Positions 23,155-33,217 of a stretch of DNA of 64,000 bases are shown here, piece after piece. The stretch comes from Oxytricha trifallax (Eukaryota > Ciliophora > Spirotrichea > Sporadotrichida > Oxytrichidae). Each line of letters starts with the position of its first letter. Position 1 is the first letter of the stretch. The translations under genes and the position numbers were made by a program. A model generated the notes under the pieces. It was not told where the DNA came from. It made no database searches and saw only the letters and a list, made by a program, of their open reading frames with translations. The stretch spans positions 56,149 to 120,148 of the forward strand of contig ARYC01017571.1 in assembly GCA_000711775.1 (NCBI GenBank), given 5' to 3'.

Positions 23155-24607
23155 TATTCTCTCAAACTATACCTTGGCATCATGTGCTTATTTTCTTAAT
23201 TTGATATCTCCTATCCAGTTGATCATTTAGTCTATTGTTTGCTCTGTCTGTGATTTGGTCTTAAGATAATCTGCTCAGCCATATCTTTCATTTTACCTTT
23301 TATCTTATTCTAGTCTAGATATTGCTGTATTTTCTGCTTTGAATCTTTCTCTCTCTTACAGCTATAGTAATCATTTCTTTGCATATCGCATTCAGCAATA
23401 ATTGCAGCTAGAGCCCATACATCCCACTTAATATCACCATCTCTCCAGTCCTCCCTTTCTGGAAAGTATCCAGGAGTACCATAAACGTTGCCAAGTCCTG
23501 AAGCTTCAACTCTTTATGATCTATTGAAATCAATTATTGCTACTCTGAGAGGTGAAAAGTCAAGCATAATATTCTCAGGCTTCAAGTCTCTATGAACATA
23601 CCCTAAAGTGTGCAGCTCTTCTATGCCTTTGCAAACATTTGTAAGAATAAGAGGTAGCTACTTTGGAACTCTTTAATCTTAAATGTAGTCTCTTAAAGTC
23701 ATTTAATATAGAGGGAGGCGAAAAGCAACATGATCTTGAGCAAGCAGTATTGCATCGAGCTTAATAATAAATCTGCACTGTCTATCCCTTGCTTTAGTAA
23801 GAGCTTAGTACTCATTGGCAAATTCCATTTGATACTTGTCATCGCATTTAAAGTAGTTGAATGGATAAATCTTGTATGCGAACTACTTATCAGTAATGAC
23901 CTTTTCTCAAACTTGTCCTCAAGCATAAGATAACTTTCCTTACATTCTTTTAGGCCAATTATATTTAAAATTGGAAGCTTTAGTGCTTGTATTTTCAAAG
24001 TGATTTTCACTATCTCAGAAGCTGGAAGGTTTCTCACTGCTTTAATAAGCTTATTTTCTTTCTTAACTCTTTGTTCCAAGTATTCTAAAGGGTCTCTTGA
24101 CTTTCTTTTTTGAAGGAAGACCTCACCAGTCTCAGGATCAATGACTTCAAATTTCTTGCCATGATGGTTTTAAAGGTGATTTAAATTTTAAATCCCTTGA
24201 AGGATTATATTGCTTATTGCAATAAGGGCAAAAATATTTTCCATCTAACTTATCATGCTTAAGATAGAGCTTAGGCTTGTTAGAATGCTACTCTAAGATA
24301 TGACACTCAAGAGCAGATTTATAAGTGAAGTTCTTCTCACACTCTTCACATAAATGTAATGCTTTAACTTCTTTTTTCTCTTCCTCCTCTTCAACCATTT
24401 TATTGGAACTTCGCATTGAATTTCTTAGCTCTGCATTTCTATTTAACAACTGAATTGTTATTCAAAGTCTGAGACCTAAGGTTAGAGAATTTCAGGTTCA
24501 TACTAGGTAGAGGCATCACAAGTCTCAATTTTCGTTTAATTCATGAAAGAAAGTTTTTGCTGGCTAATACCAAGCAATGCCGCTTTTCTTAGTAAGTTGC
24601 CGCTCAT
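23155..24607 (-). CDS. TBE zinc-finger/kinase ORF, copy B
   Basis: Starts MSGNLLRKAALLG at 24607. Same order as copy A: C2H2 fingers (second at about 24170-24240), then the kinase-like domain with HRDLKPENIMLDF (about 23556-23600) and GTPGYFPER. Small indels interrupt the frame, e.g. at the second finger (about 24180), near 23240-23280, and near the C-terminus. The TGA of copy A corresponds to AGA here (about 23163). Probably an inactive copy. Confidence 0.75.
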
Positions 24608-25169
24608 TTTATAAGTACTATTAATAATTATATAAGCTGTTTAAATTCTTCTTTTATACACAAGCAAGAGCATATCCTCAAAGATTTAGAGAGGTTTAAT
24701 GGGAACAGAGTGCGAGACATTAGTTTTATATTTTTTAACATTAGAGATAATTTTTTACTGTTCCATCCATTTTATACATTAAAATGCACCTAAATTTGTT
24801 TAGTGAAGTTAGGTGGTGCTCCTAAATCTGTTCTTGAAAATTTAGGAGAGGATGTTTAAAAATTTAATTTTTTTAATCTACCACCTAATACGGTTTTGAA
24901 CTTTAATTTAACCTCCTAATTAAGTTTTAAATTAATTAGGAGAACCACCTAATTAAATTAATTATTATTAGGAGCAATATAATCGAGAAAGTTTGATAAA
25001 AATTGAAGTCAAACATTGAATCTTGGAGAAATTTTCTCCATCTTTCTATTCCTATCTTATTCAGGTTGACCACCAGGTGGATCCCTATTTAGTTGAAAAA
25101 TTTTAGTAAGTTCAGAATGGATATCCATAATTTTAAATTTCATTAACATTTATAGAAACTGGAAGCAAG

Positions 25170-25942
25170 ATGAAATCTATGAATGATGCAATGAAGAGAA
25201 TATAATCTCAAGATTTAATAAGAAAATTCAGAAGTAAAGAAGACTTTTACAGATACTTGGTATAGCAAGGTAAGTTTTCACTTATAATTAACTTATTAAC
25301 CATAGTTGGATTGTTCTTGCCAACACAGGAGGGAACAAAAATATCATTCTTAAAGGCATTGCTAAGTGAAGAGAAAGCTTTTAAGTCTAATGAAATCAGA
25401 ATGATCGAGATACCAAACTACCCTGAAATCTCAGTGACAAACTTCTATGATGATGCTATGAGTGATCCAGATGTTGCTCTCTACCTTCCATCAAAGCTAC
25501 AACTCTATAATAAATTGCCAGAGAGAAACTTCTTCTTTTGTTTTCTTGGAACTCTTAAACCTGAGAATATAAATGAAGTCATTTAAGAAGCTCACAAGAA
25601 ACGCTATAGCATCTCTCCTGAAGAAAGAGAGAAGTAGGGAATTAAAATCAGCGAGACCTGGCTCTAGGAACTGCAGAAGCATCCATTCATCTCTAGTAAG
25701 CTTAGCCTTCTTAGTTTATTGAAAAACCTGGTACTGCAATATACTTGATGAAAGAGCGCTGCAAATTAAACAGAGAGAGAAAGTCTCAGAGTAAGAGGCT
25801 CTTCAAAGATTTATGAAAGCCAGAAGAGATGAACATAGATGCAGGAGCTGGCACTAAGAGAAAAAACATGTGCCCAAGCAAGCCTTAAGAGGAAGAAAAG
25901 AAAGAAAAGCCAAATCCTTTTACGGGCAAATTTAATATGTGA
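25170..25942 (+). CDS. TBE small ORF (22-kDa-type), copy B
   Basis: ATG 25170, MKSMNDAMKRI; intron with GTAAGT donor near 25271 and ATAG acceptor near 25306; then VGLFLPTQEGTKISFLKAL, IPNYPEISVTNFYDDAMSD, LPERNFFFCFLGTLKPENI; ends FNM-TGA at 25940-25942. One codon is missing against copy A in the EEKAFK stretch. Minor frame slips are possible near 25680-25830. Confidence 0.75.
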
Positions 25943-25948
25943 ACTTAT

Positions 25949-27635
25949 TCATTCGCTTAAATCTAAAACTTATTTATAAACACAAAATCTCCCTTCTCTT
26001 GCACATACTTTAGCTTTATCATCGTTGACTCTCTTAGCAGCACTCTTAATAAGATCGACTGTATCTATCTTCAAGTTGTGCATCAAATGATAGAGCAGCA
26101 ATTTCTTATAATGGCCTTTCAATAACCCCCAATATAATTCAATTCCATTGAACTAAGGGCTGTAAGGAACATTAAATAAAGGTGTTATATTTAGCCTTTT
26201 ATATTCCTTCCTTGAGTCTTTAGTTTATGAACTGACAAGTTATCAACGAATAGAATAATCGGCTATGGGGTCAAACACATCCCCCCCATAATGTGTACTT
26301 TTCTTTTTGTAGTCTGATAGAGTTTTTGACGCTGAGTAATAGTAGCTAATGTACTACGTGTGTGCGATCAATAGTTTTTGAGTTATGACTTATAATAAGT
26401 TCACTTTTTATATATAAAATTATAGTAAAATTACTAAAAATTTTCAATTTTTCATAAAATTCTAAATTGAAAAAAAATTATCAAATCGGCTGCTTATGCA
26501 CGAATTTGATAAAATTATTAATTTAATTTTAGTTTATAATAATATATAATATTATTTTATTTCTCATTCTTCTAATAAATTTAACTGCGAAAAAATAATT
26601 ATTATATATTATTATAAACTAAAATTAAATTAATAATTTTATCAAATTCGTGCATAAGCAGCCGATTTGATAATTTTTTTTCAATTTAGAATTTTATGAA
26701 AAATTGAAAAATTATTAGTAATTTTACTATAATTTTATATATAAAAAGTGAACTTATTATAAGTCATAACTCAAAAACTATTGATTGCACACACGTAGTA
26801 CATTAGCTACTATTACTCAGCGTCAAAAACTCTATCAGACTACAAAAAGAAAAGTACACATTATGGGGGGGATGTGTTTGACCCCATAGCCGAATAATCT
26901 CTTAGTCAGCGTATTTATCTCTGAGTTATTGCAAGAACTTAATATATTATTCTCTCTTTATAGAACGAGGGTGAATAACATAAGTCTCGAGGCCACTATC
27001 TTCACTTATTTCACCAAGAATAGCATGAGTTTACACCTTAACATTTTAGTCATAAACTTCTATATTACTATATATCTTGTTCCAAGACTTAGATATAAAG
27101 GTATTGAATTGTAAATAATGCTTCATCAGCGTGTATGAACTTAATATTTTGCTCTTAAGCCGTCTCCATTTAATCAAATGTTTAATTTAATTAGTCTTAT
27201 AAAATGGAACATTAAGGTCGATCACTCTCTTAACGCGATTGAATGTCTTGTAAGATATTCCGTTCTTTTTATATATGCTAGCTATCGATTAAGCAGATAT
27301 GTGAAGCTCAGGAAATTGGCGATGAAAAACACACATCTCTAGGCTTGAGAGAAATAAGCCCAGCATTTAAGAGTCTTATCATTAATAAGATAGTCAATAT
27401 GATGCTGCTAAAATTTTAAGGGTCTCTTAGGCTTAGAATTAAGATGGTATCTCTTTAAATTCAATGCTAATAGACAGTGAGACCTCACAGTTGCAGGAGA
27501 TTTATGGAGTAGCCTTGCTATAGATGTGTAATTAAGAATAGGTTTGAGTTGATCAGTATAATCATCGCATCCATAACGCAACTTAAACAATAAATCTATA
27601 TACTCACTGTCATAAACTGACCCCAAACCTCGCAT
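25949..27635 (-). pseudogene. TBE transposase, copy B, split by a foldback insertion
   Basis: Starts MRGLGSVYDSEYIDLLFK at 27635, ends GAA-TGA at 25949. A 631-bp foldback (26261-26891) sits just before the second catalytic Asp. Even without it, one A is missing at the same place as in copy A (before CTAAAGACTCAAGG). The E region (QFNGIELYWG) is intact. Confidence 0.85.
26261..26891. mobile_element. Foldback element, GGCTATGGGG family, 8-bp target duplication
   Basis: Near-perfect inverted arms of about 300 bp, terminal GGCTATGGGGTC.../...GACCCCATAGCC. GAATAATC is duplicated at 26253-26260 and 26892-26899, and comparison with TBE copy A shows the empty site. No ORF. A second member lies at 29583-30182. 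Eight-bp duplications suggest mobilisation by a hAT- or P-like transposase (inference). Confidence 0.92.
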
Positions 27636-27776
27636 ATACTCACATAAAATACTAATATTGAAACATAAAACCCCTACATAAACCCTATTAAAACCCTAAA
27701 AAAGTATGCACTAATAGTCTACTTTTATCAATCAAAAACTCAATCAAACTACTGAAAGGGTTTTGGGGTTTTGATT

Positions 27777-30545
27777 GGTAAGTGTTAGTTCTTCAAGACT
27801 CTCAGTAGGCACATTATACTTTACTTTGAAGTCAATGTTGTTTTCAGCTGGGAAACTGTCCACTCTTCTCTTGAAACAATATATACTATATATTTATATG
27901 ATATTGTTATGTAAGAGAGTATATATAAATTGTATAAATTAATTGTAATATTTTGAAGGATGTTAATTATGATAAATAAGCAGTAAACTAGATTATGAAA
28001 GTCATTGAATATATTTTATTACTTAATTCCTATGCTAAATTATTAATCTTAATTATAGAATTTCATGATGATCTATAAGTTTGATGAATGATCAGGCATG
28101 GAGTTAGTTTACACTCTAACGTAAACATCATCCAAGTTATCAATTTTACAAGTTACTCTCAGTTTTCTTCTCCAAAATAATAATTATATATGGGTTTTTA
28201 TAATTTATTAATTTAATTTTAAGAGAATGTAATCAATTTAATATGAGATCATCTCCAACTCCATCCATCTGTAGTTTTGTATTGATATTGGCACATAGTC
28301 ATGCGTGGGCATGTCACTGTCTCAGATAGAATATCATTGAAAGCAATATTTACAATCCCTCATTAATTTTTTTAAAAGATAAACAAATTAAATTTTCCAT
28401 TATATAAATAATAAGTAGAAATAAAATTAATGAAGATTATAGTAATTTAAAGGTTAAAGTAGAGTAAGTTTTTCTATATTAAAAAAAATACAAATTTTTA
28501 ATAGATTAAAACAGAATTATATATAATAGGTAAAATTGATTTTACATTTAAAGTTTTATGATCTTAGATTTTGTTTTAACATTGCTTGAATTTCTAAATT
28601 ATATCAAAGAATTTAATTAATTTTTGAATAAAGCAAGTTGCATATATGTTTAGGCTATTGAATAAAAATGAAAAACTTCTTCAATCTTATAATTTACATT
28701 TAAAAATAGGAGAAATTATAAAACATGTACAGTTTATTCTCTTGAAGTCATGATAGAAAAATGCTCATGAAGAAAAATCGTAATCATTATTAATATTAAG
28801 AACATAAGGGGACTATTTTAGATTGTTATAATTTTTTATTTAATAAAAAATTTTAACTTTTCTCATTTCAAATAAGTCACTTTATTCTGAATAAATATAC
28901 TATATAATATAATTCATTGAAATAAACTATGTATTTTTAGTCCCTCAAACAAACTGAATAAATAATTTATGCTATTTAAAAAATGAAATATTACGAGTTA
29001 ATTTTTGCATTACAAAGGAAAGTAATTCTATTTAAAGTTTAAATTTGATATTTTTCAAATAATAAAAACAATGGTTGTGTTTATATTCCTTATAGAACCT
29101 ATTCCTTATATATTACTATATTGCTAACCATTGATAAAATGATCTTGGTTTATATATTGCCAGCTCTTGTATCTGTGTTTTTGAAATTAGCTGCGAAATC
29201 TTGGCAGTCAAGGAATTTCTAATTTTCTACTCTCAAGTGGAATTTAATAGGATTAGGAGTAGTTGTTGTTTCTGGAACTGGTGAGCAAGTGCTCCCGACA
29301 ACTAACTTTCTTGGTTATGGAACCTACATTTAAAATAAATATTTAATTATAAAATTAACTCAAAGTTTTAGATTTTAATGAAGCTTAAACTGCTAATATA
29401 TAAAAACTTTGAAATTTAATATTAATTATAGGAGAAATGTTTTATTCGATTTGAAAAAAAGAGATTTTACATTTTTATAAATAAAATTATAATTCAATTA
29501 TGTTATTTGGAATTATATTTCATTCTCTCTAAATCTCCCTATTATATTTGAATGATATTATCTATAATTTATAAAATCTAACGGCTATGAGGTAGTATCC
29601 TCCCCCCTAATGTATACTTTTATTTTTGTAGTCTGAAAGAGTTTTTTTACGCTGAGTAATAGTAACAGATGAACATGGAATTTGCGTGCAATAGTTTTCG
29701 AGATATGACCCATCAAAGTCTCGTTTTTATATAAAAAAATCAAGATAAATTTTACAAAAATTTTTTAATTTTGCACAAAATTTATTTTCTCTAAAATTAA
29801 CTGTTTTTAACTATATTAAAAAATTAAATCTAATTTATTATAATTTTGTTAAGCGATTTATTAATCATTTTAACTTTCATTTAAGATTTTCATAAATACT
29901 ATAATAGTTCATTTTACAAAATTATAATAAATTAGATTTAATTTTTTAATATAGTTAAAAACAGTTAATTTTAGAGAAAATAAATTTTGTGCAAAATTAA
30001 AAAATTTTTGTAAAATTTATCTTGATTTTTTTATATAAAAACGAGACTTTGATGGGTCATATCTCGAAAACTATTGCACGCAAATTCCATGTTCATCTGT
30101 TACTATTACTCAGCGTAAAAAAACTCTTTCAGACTACAAAAATAAAAGTATACATTAGGGGGGAGGATACTACCTCACAGCCAATCCAACATAAGACTAA
30201 TGAAATTAAAATTCTAAATCATTGATTTTTTAAAAAAATTATAATTAGCTCGAATTTGAGAGTATAAAAATGTATTATATATAAAAATATTTAAAAGTTA
30301 TTATTGTGATAAATAATAAAGCAATGATTTATTATTAATTTGAAAATTAAGTCTAAAAATTTTTAACATAAAATATTAAGATTGATTTAAAAAATAATAA
30401 TATCTTAAAATATGTTTTATCTTCATTTAGTAGTCTCTGAAGGTTGGCTTTTCATTGTTGTCCTGTGCTTGGCAAAAAGCAACTCCCACCAAAACGAGAC
30501 CTATTTAATATTTAAGCTGAGTCTTATCTAACAATTATATTATTT
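27777..30545 (-). CDS. Secreted protein gene in at least five MDSs, 3' end lost at TBE copy B
   Basis: Read on the minus strand. MDS1 (to 30424): hydrophobic signal sequence GLVLVGVAFCQAQDNNEK, then TFRDYQ. MDS2 (29332-29154): VPQPRKLVVGSTCSPVPE, FLDCQDFAANFKNTDTRAG. MDS3 (28350-28252): IAFNDILSETVTCPRMTMCQ, TTDGWSW. MDS4 (28175-28058): RKLRVTCKIDNLDDVYVRV. MDS5 (27875-27777): FKRRVDSFPAENNIDFKVKY, VPTESLEELTLT. Pointers TAAATG, AATAT, TTGGAGA and TTC are all in phase. The start codon is not located (a candidate ATG lies near 30880) and no stop is seen before the TBE. Cys-containing extracellular protein; family not recognised. Confidence 0.75.
27876..28060 (-). other. IES, 185 bp, GAA (TTC) pointer
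   Basis: Plus-strand GAA at 27873-27875 and 28058-28060. Joins LQIIMKF to KRRVDSF in frame. The three-base pointer makes the exact edge tentative. Confidence 0.55.
28176..28258 (-). other. IES, 83 bp, TCTCCAA (TTGGAGA) pointer
   Basis: TCTCCAA at 28169-28175 and 28252-28258. Removal joins DGWSWR to RKLRVTCKI in frame; retention gives TGA. Confidence 0.85.
28351..29158 (-). other. IES, 808 bp, ATATT (AATAT) pointer
   Basis: ATATT at 28346-28350 and 29154-29158, in phase; joins TDTRAGN to IAFNDILSE. Interior is plain AT-rich DNA with no element recognised. Confidence 0.7.
29333..30429 (-). other. IES, 1.1 kb, CATTTA (TAAATG) pointer, containing a foldback
   Basis: CATTTA at 29327-29332 and 30424-30429, in phase; joins TFRDYQM to QVPQPRKLV. 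About half its length is the foldback at 29583-30182. Confidence 0.75.
29583..30182. mobile_element. Foldback element, GGCTATGRGG family, second copy
   Basis: Inverted arms of about 290 bp; ends GGCTATGAGG and CCTCACAGCC. Flanked by AATCTAAC (29575-29582) and AATCCAAC (30183-30190), an 8-bp duplication with one mismatch. The subterminal block (cttttatttttgtagtctga...cgctgagtaatagta) closely matches the copy at 26261-26891 while the centres differ. Confidence 0.9.
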
Positions 30546-30983
30546 TATTATTTTAATTATTTTTAAATAAATATACTCTCAAGATATTTATGCAGGATTT
30601 TAAAAATAAAGAAAGGAAAATTAACTTCAACTCCAAAACAATATTCATTCTTTATTTTTTTATTTTTAATTGATAAGAATTAATTCTTCATTATACTAAT
30701 GAGATACAATTTATTATGTTATTATAGTATTTTGGTTGATAATGAATAAAAAAATCTCATTTATAATATAAATATTATTATTTGATATTGATTTATAAAT
30801 ATTGAAATTAAGTATTAAAAACATTTGAATATGTAAGTTATCTTTGATAGCTTTGAAATCGTAATGCATGGTTTTATTTTAACTTATCATCTACTATTAA
30901 ATATTAGTTTGCAATCTCCCAATAATTTTGCACTCAATCAAAAACTTTCCAAATTAATTTTACTTTTTATTTTTAACTTTAAA
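30546..30983. other. AT-rich spacer
   Basis: No clear coding on either strand, except a short minus-strand stretch starting ATGCATTACGATTTC near 30880 that could be the first MDS of the secreted-protein gene. Confidence 0.4.
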
Positions 30984-32241
30984 TTATTTTATTGAATGGC
31001 GTCTAATCTGTGTACGATACTATGCGATTCAAATACTAATATTTCTCCCTCTTTCGTGCCAGCATAGATTATTCCTGCCAAAGTCTAGTCTAATTCTGCA
31101 CCGATAAGCTCATAATTTCTTCCTGCATCACACTATACAAACTAAATCGAATAAAAATGACAAAACTTAACGAAACCTATTTTCTAATTTGTAGAGTATA
31201 TCACGTTAACGGATAACTTAGCTAGATTGCATATTTAAATTCAATTAAGTTAATCAAAAAATGTGTATTCAAAATTAATTATATTGTTTAATAGATTGTT
31301 AATGTCCTTAGACCCACTTGGGAATCTAGATCTAAAGGCTCCATCTCTTTTTAATATAGTAAAGTATCATGAAAAACAATACTATAACTCTTTTAAATTA
31401 CTCTTAATTTATTCAACAAAACAATAGCCATAGGAATCTATAAAAATAAAGAATTTCTACCCTTTGCTTACATAAATGAGGAATTCTTTGAATGAGTTTT
31501 AAGGCTCTAAGTACTGAGGATAGCCATGTTGAGTTAATAAGGAATCAAGATTTATGACTTTAGGCGGCTCATCAGTTCGATATATAATATTTAATTAGCA
31601 CTTGATTTTTTATTATATAATTATTAGTTTATTTTATTTTGTCAGCTTGCTTGTGAATCATCTTCAAGATTCTGCTTCTTTTTCTTATAGGAAAAATAAA
31701 TTAATCTAATTATTTTTATTAGACCTCTTGGTACTTATCTCTTTGATACTGATACGCTTATTATATAAATATAAATATTAATTTCATTGAACTCATAAGC
31801 GACTATCTTTTCATTTTCAGTGAAGAATATCTTTTCAATGAAAGGATTGACTAAAAACTGGATCTCCTATTCTTCACTCTCAATGTTCCTTTAATTTATT
31901 GATTTCAAACTTTTCAGATTCTTCTCTGCCAAAATTTCAATATCGCTCATCGTTGCTAATATTTAGGTCTCAAACTATTCATTAGTCGACTATGAGTCAA
32001 TTGTGGAAAGTTGCTGCATAATTTGAATTTTTTGCTCATAAAGGGAGATTAAAATCTTTGTTTCTGAAATTTCTTAGTGCAGTAACAAACTTCCATCTTG
32101 GTCAATTAATGCTGAAGTTTTGCTTTATACTTGAGTGATGTTTGTTACAGTAAAAATGCAAAACAAGCTTGCTAGTTACAATAAATAAATCCTGGGAGAT
32201 AGTTTAGAGTTCTTGCAACTTCTTTTAGTGGAAAGTTCCAT
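30984..32241 (-). CDS. Scrambled gene, block 1 of 2: signal peptide and first part of a beta-propeller-like protein
   Basis: ATG at 32241. MELSTKRSCKNSKLS, then hydrophobic YLLQLASLFCIFTV (signal peptide/anchor), a helical polar stretch, and repeated beta-strand-like segments: NPFIEKIFFTENEKIVAYE, LIYVSKGQKFFIFIDSYGY, IIYAGTKEGEILVFESHSIV. MDSs: 32241-31792, 31572-31391, 31354-31298, 31209-30984, with one 39-nt intron (31133-31171). All joins are in phase. Coding runs off at LDAIQQN into the 10-bp pointer TTATTTTATT (30984-30993), which matches AATAAAATAA at 37679-37688 on the opposite strand. Part of one gene with the plus-strand block 37679-39320. Confidence 0.75.
31133..31171 (-). other. 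Intron, 39 nt (scrambled gene)
   Basis: GTTAAG...GTATAG on the minus strand; phase 0; joins NQKIGF to CDAGRNYELIG. Confidence 0.65.
31210..31302 (-). other. IES, 93 bp, GTTAA (TTAAC) pointer
   Basis: GTTAA at 31205-31209 and 31298-31302; joins SGSKDIN to VIYSTNQKIGF in frame. Confidence 0.7.
31355..31396 (-). other. IES, 42 bp, TTTTAA (TTAAAA) pointer
   Basis: TTTTAA at 31349-31354 and 31391-31396; joins IKSNLK to RDGAFRSRF in frame; retention gives TGA. Confidence 0.7.
31573..31796 (-). other. IES, 224 bp, CTCAT (ATGAG) pointer
   Basis: CTCAT at 31568-31572 and 31792-31796; joins EKIVAYE to PPKVINLDSLL in frame. Confidence 0.8.
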
Positions 32242-32364
32242 TATTAAAAATTAGAAATTATTAAATGAGTTTCTAGTAATTAATTCAAATCAAATTAGAG
32301 TCTCGATTTTAGTTTAGTAATTTAAGAATTAATATAATAATTAAATTGGATATTTGGCATAAAA

Positions 32365-32963
32365 ATGAATAAACTTGCTATTTCACTATTAATCACAGTA
32401 GCTGTGCTCAACTTAGCTATAATTAAAACAAATTTAAAGCTTTATAAATATTAATATATATTTTTTGTATGGCTAAAGTTGCTCTTAAAGATCCTAAAGA
32501 GGATGTTTTGGAATTCATTAAAGGATTCTTTAAGGGATTCTCAAACGAAGATGTCAAAGATTTGGGTAGTTGTCATATTGAAGACATGGGCATGTTGAAA
32601 ACTTTTGAGAAAGCAAAGATTTCTTTTGACAAACCGTATAATTAAGCAATTATTATTTTTATGAAACATGATGGAATTGGCAGTGTTGTAGATGGCCTAA
32701 AATTAATGGGTCAATTCATTGGCGAAGCAGTTTTGTAACTCGGTGCTTGCCCAGGAGTTAGAGACACAGTTACTAGAATCGGTGCTAGAATCGCTGAGAT
32801 TGTAGACCCAATCAACTTCCTTAGAATTGCTGGAAAGAACGTAGTTTTGCACGGATGGTCAGTCATCGATGCTGTCAATAAAGCTTTAGCTGCCAAAGAT
32901 CGTGGTAACCACTTTGAATTCGGTGAACACATCGGAGAAGCCATCCAAAATCTCTTCAGTTGA
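32365..32963 (+). CDS. Small secreted protein, about 180 aa, two MDSs, unknown family
   Basis: ATG 32365; signal peptide MNKLAISLLITVAVLNLA in MDS1. An IES with pointer GCTA (32416-32419, 32472-32475) is removed, then KVALKDPKEDVLEFIKGFF, CHIEDMGMLKTFEKAKI, VVDGLKLMGQFIGEAVL, ACPGVRDTVTRIGARI, NFLRIAGKNVVLHGWSVID; TGA 32961. One conserved-looking Cys in each half. Without the IES step an ATG at 32469 gives a leaderless protein. Lies between the two halves of the scrambled gene. Confidence 0.8.
32420..32475 (+). other. IES, 56 bp, GCTA pointer
   Basis: GCTA at 32416-32419 and 32472-32475, in phase; joins the signal peptide to the mature protein. Confidence 0.75.
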
Positions 32964-33217
32964 AAATCTTTTCCTAATATTTTTATGGTATATATGAAAT
33001 CCTAACCAGACCTTATTAAAAATATTCTATCTTCTTTTAATGTTTGTAAATTGTAGAGTATGAAACTATTGAATAAATTTGAATAGAATCATTAATATAT
33101 AAAACTAGTCTATACGAAATAAACTTATTAGTCCCTAGAAGTTTAGATTTTTAATTAATTAAATTAAACTTAGCAAACCTTTAACTCAGCCAATTTGACT
33201 ATATTTATCGAAACACA

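Larger units (their letters stand above)
23009..27773 (-). mobile_element. TBE transposon copy B, 4765 bp including a 0.63-kb insertion
   Basis: Ends CAAAACCCC.../...GGGGTTTTG; flanked by ATT at 23006-23008 and 27774-27776 (ANT duplication). Terminal inverted repeats of about 100 bp differ from copy A at several positions (CCCTTTCAGTAG against CCCCTGAAGTTG). The left end has lost part of the C4A4 run (AAAACCCCTAAACCC). Gene order is inverted relative to copy A. Confidence 0.93.

Noticed and set aside
31345..31396. CTCTTTT (AAAAGAG) pointer giving KEMEPLDLDSQ
   Set aside because: That frame cannot continue through the next pointer; TTAAAA gives RDGAFRSRF and a consistent chain through three joins.
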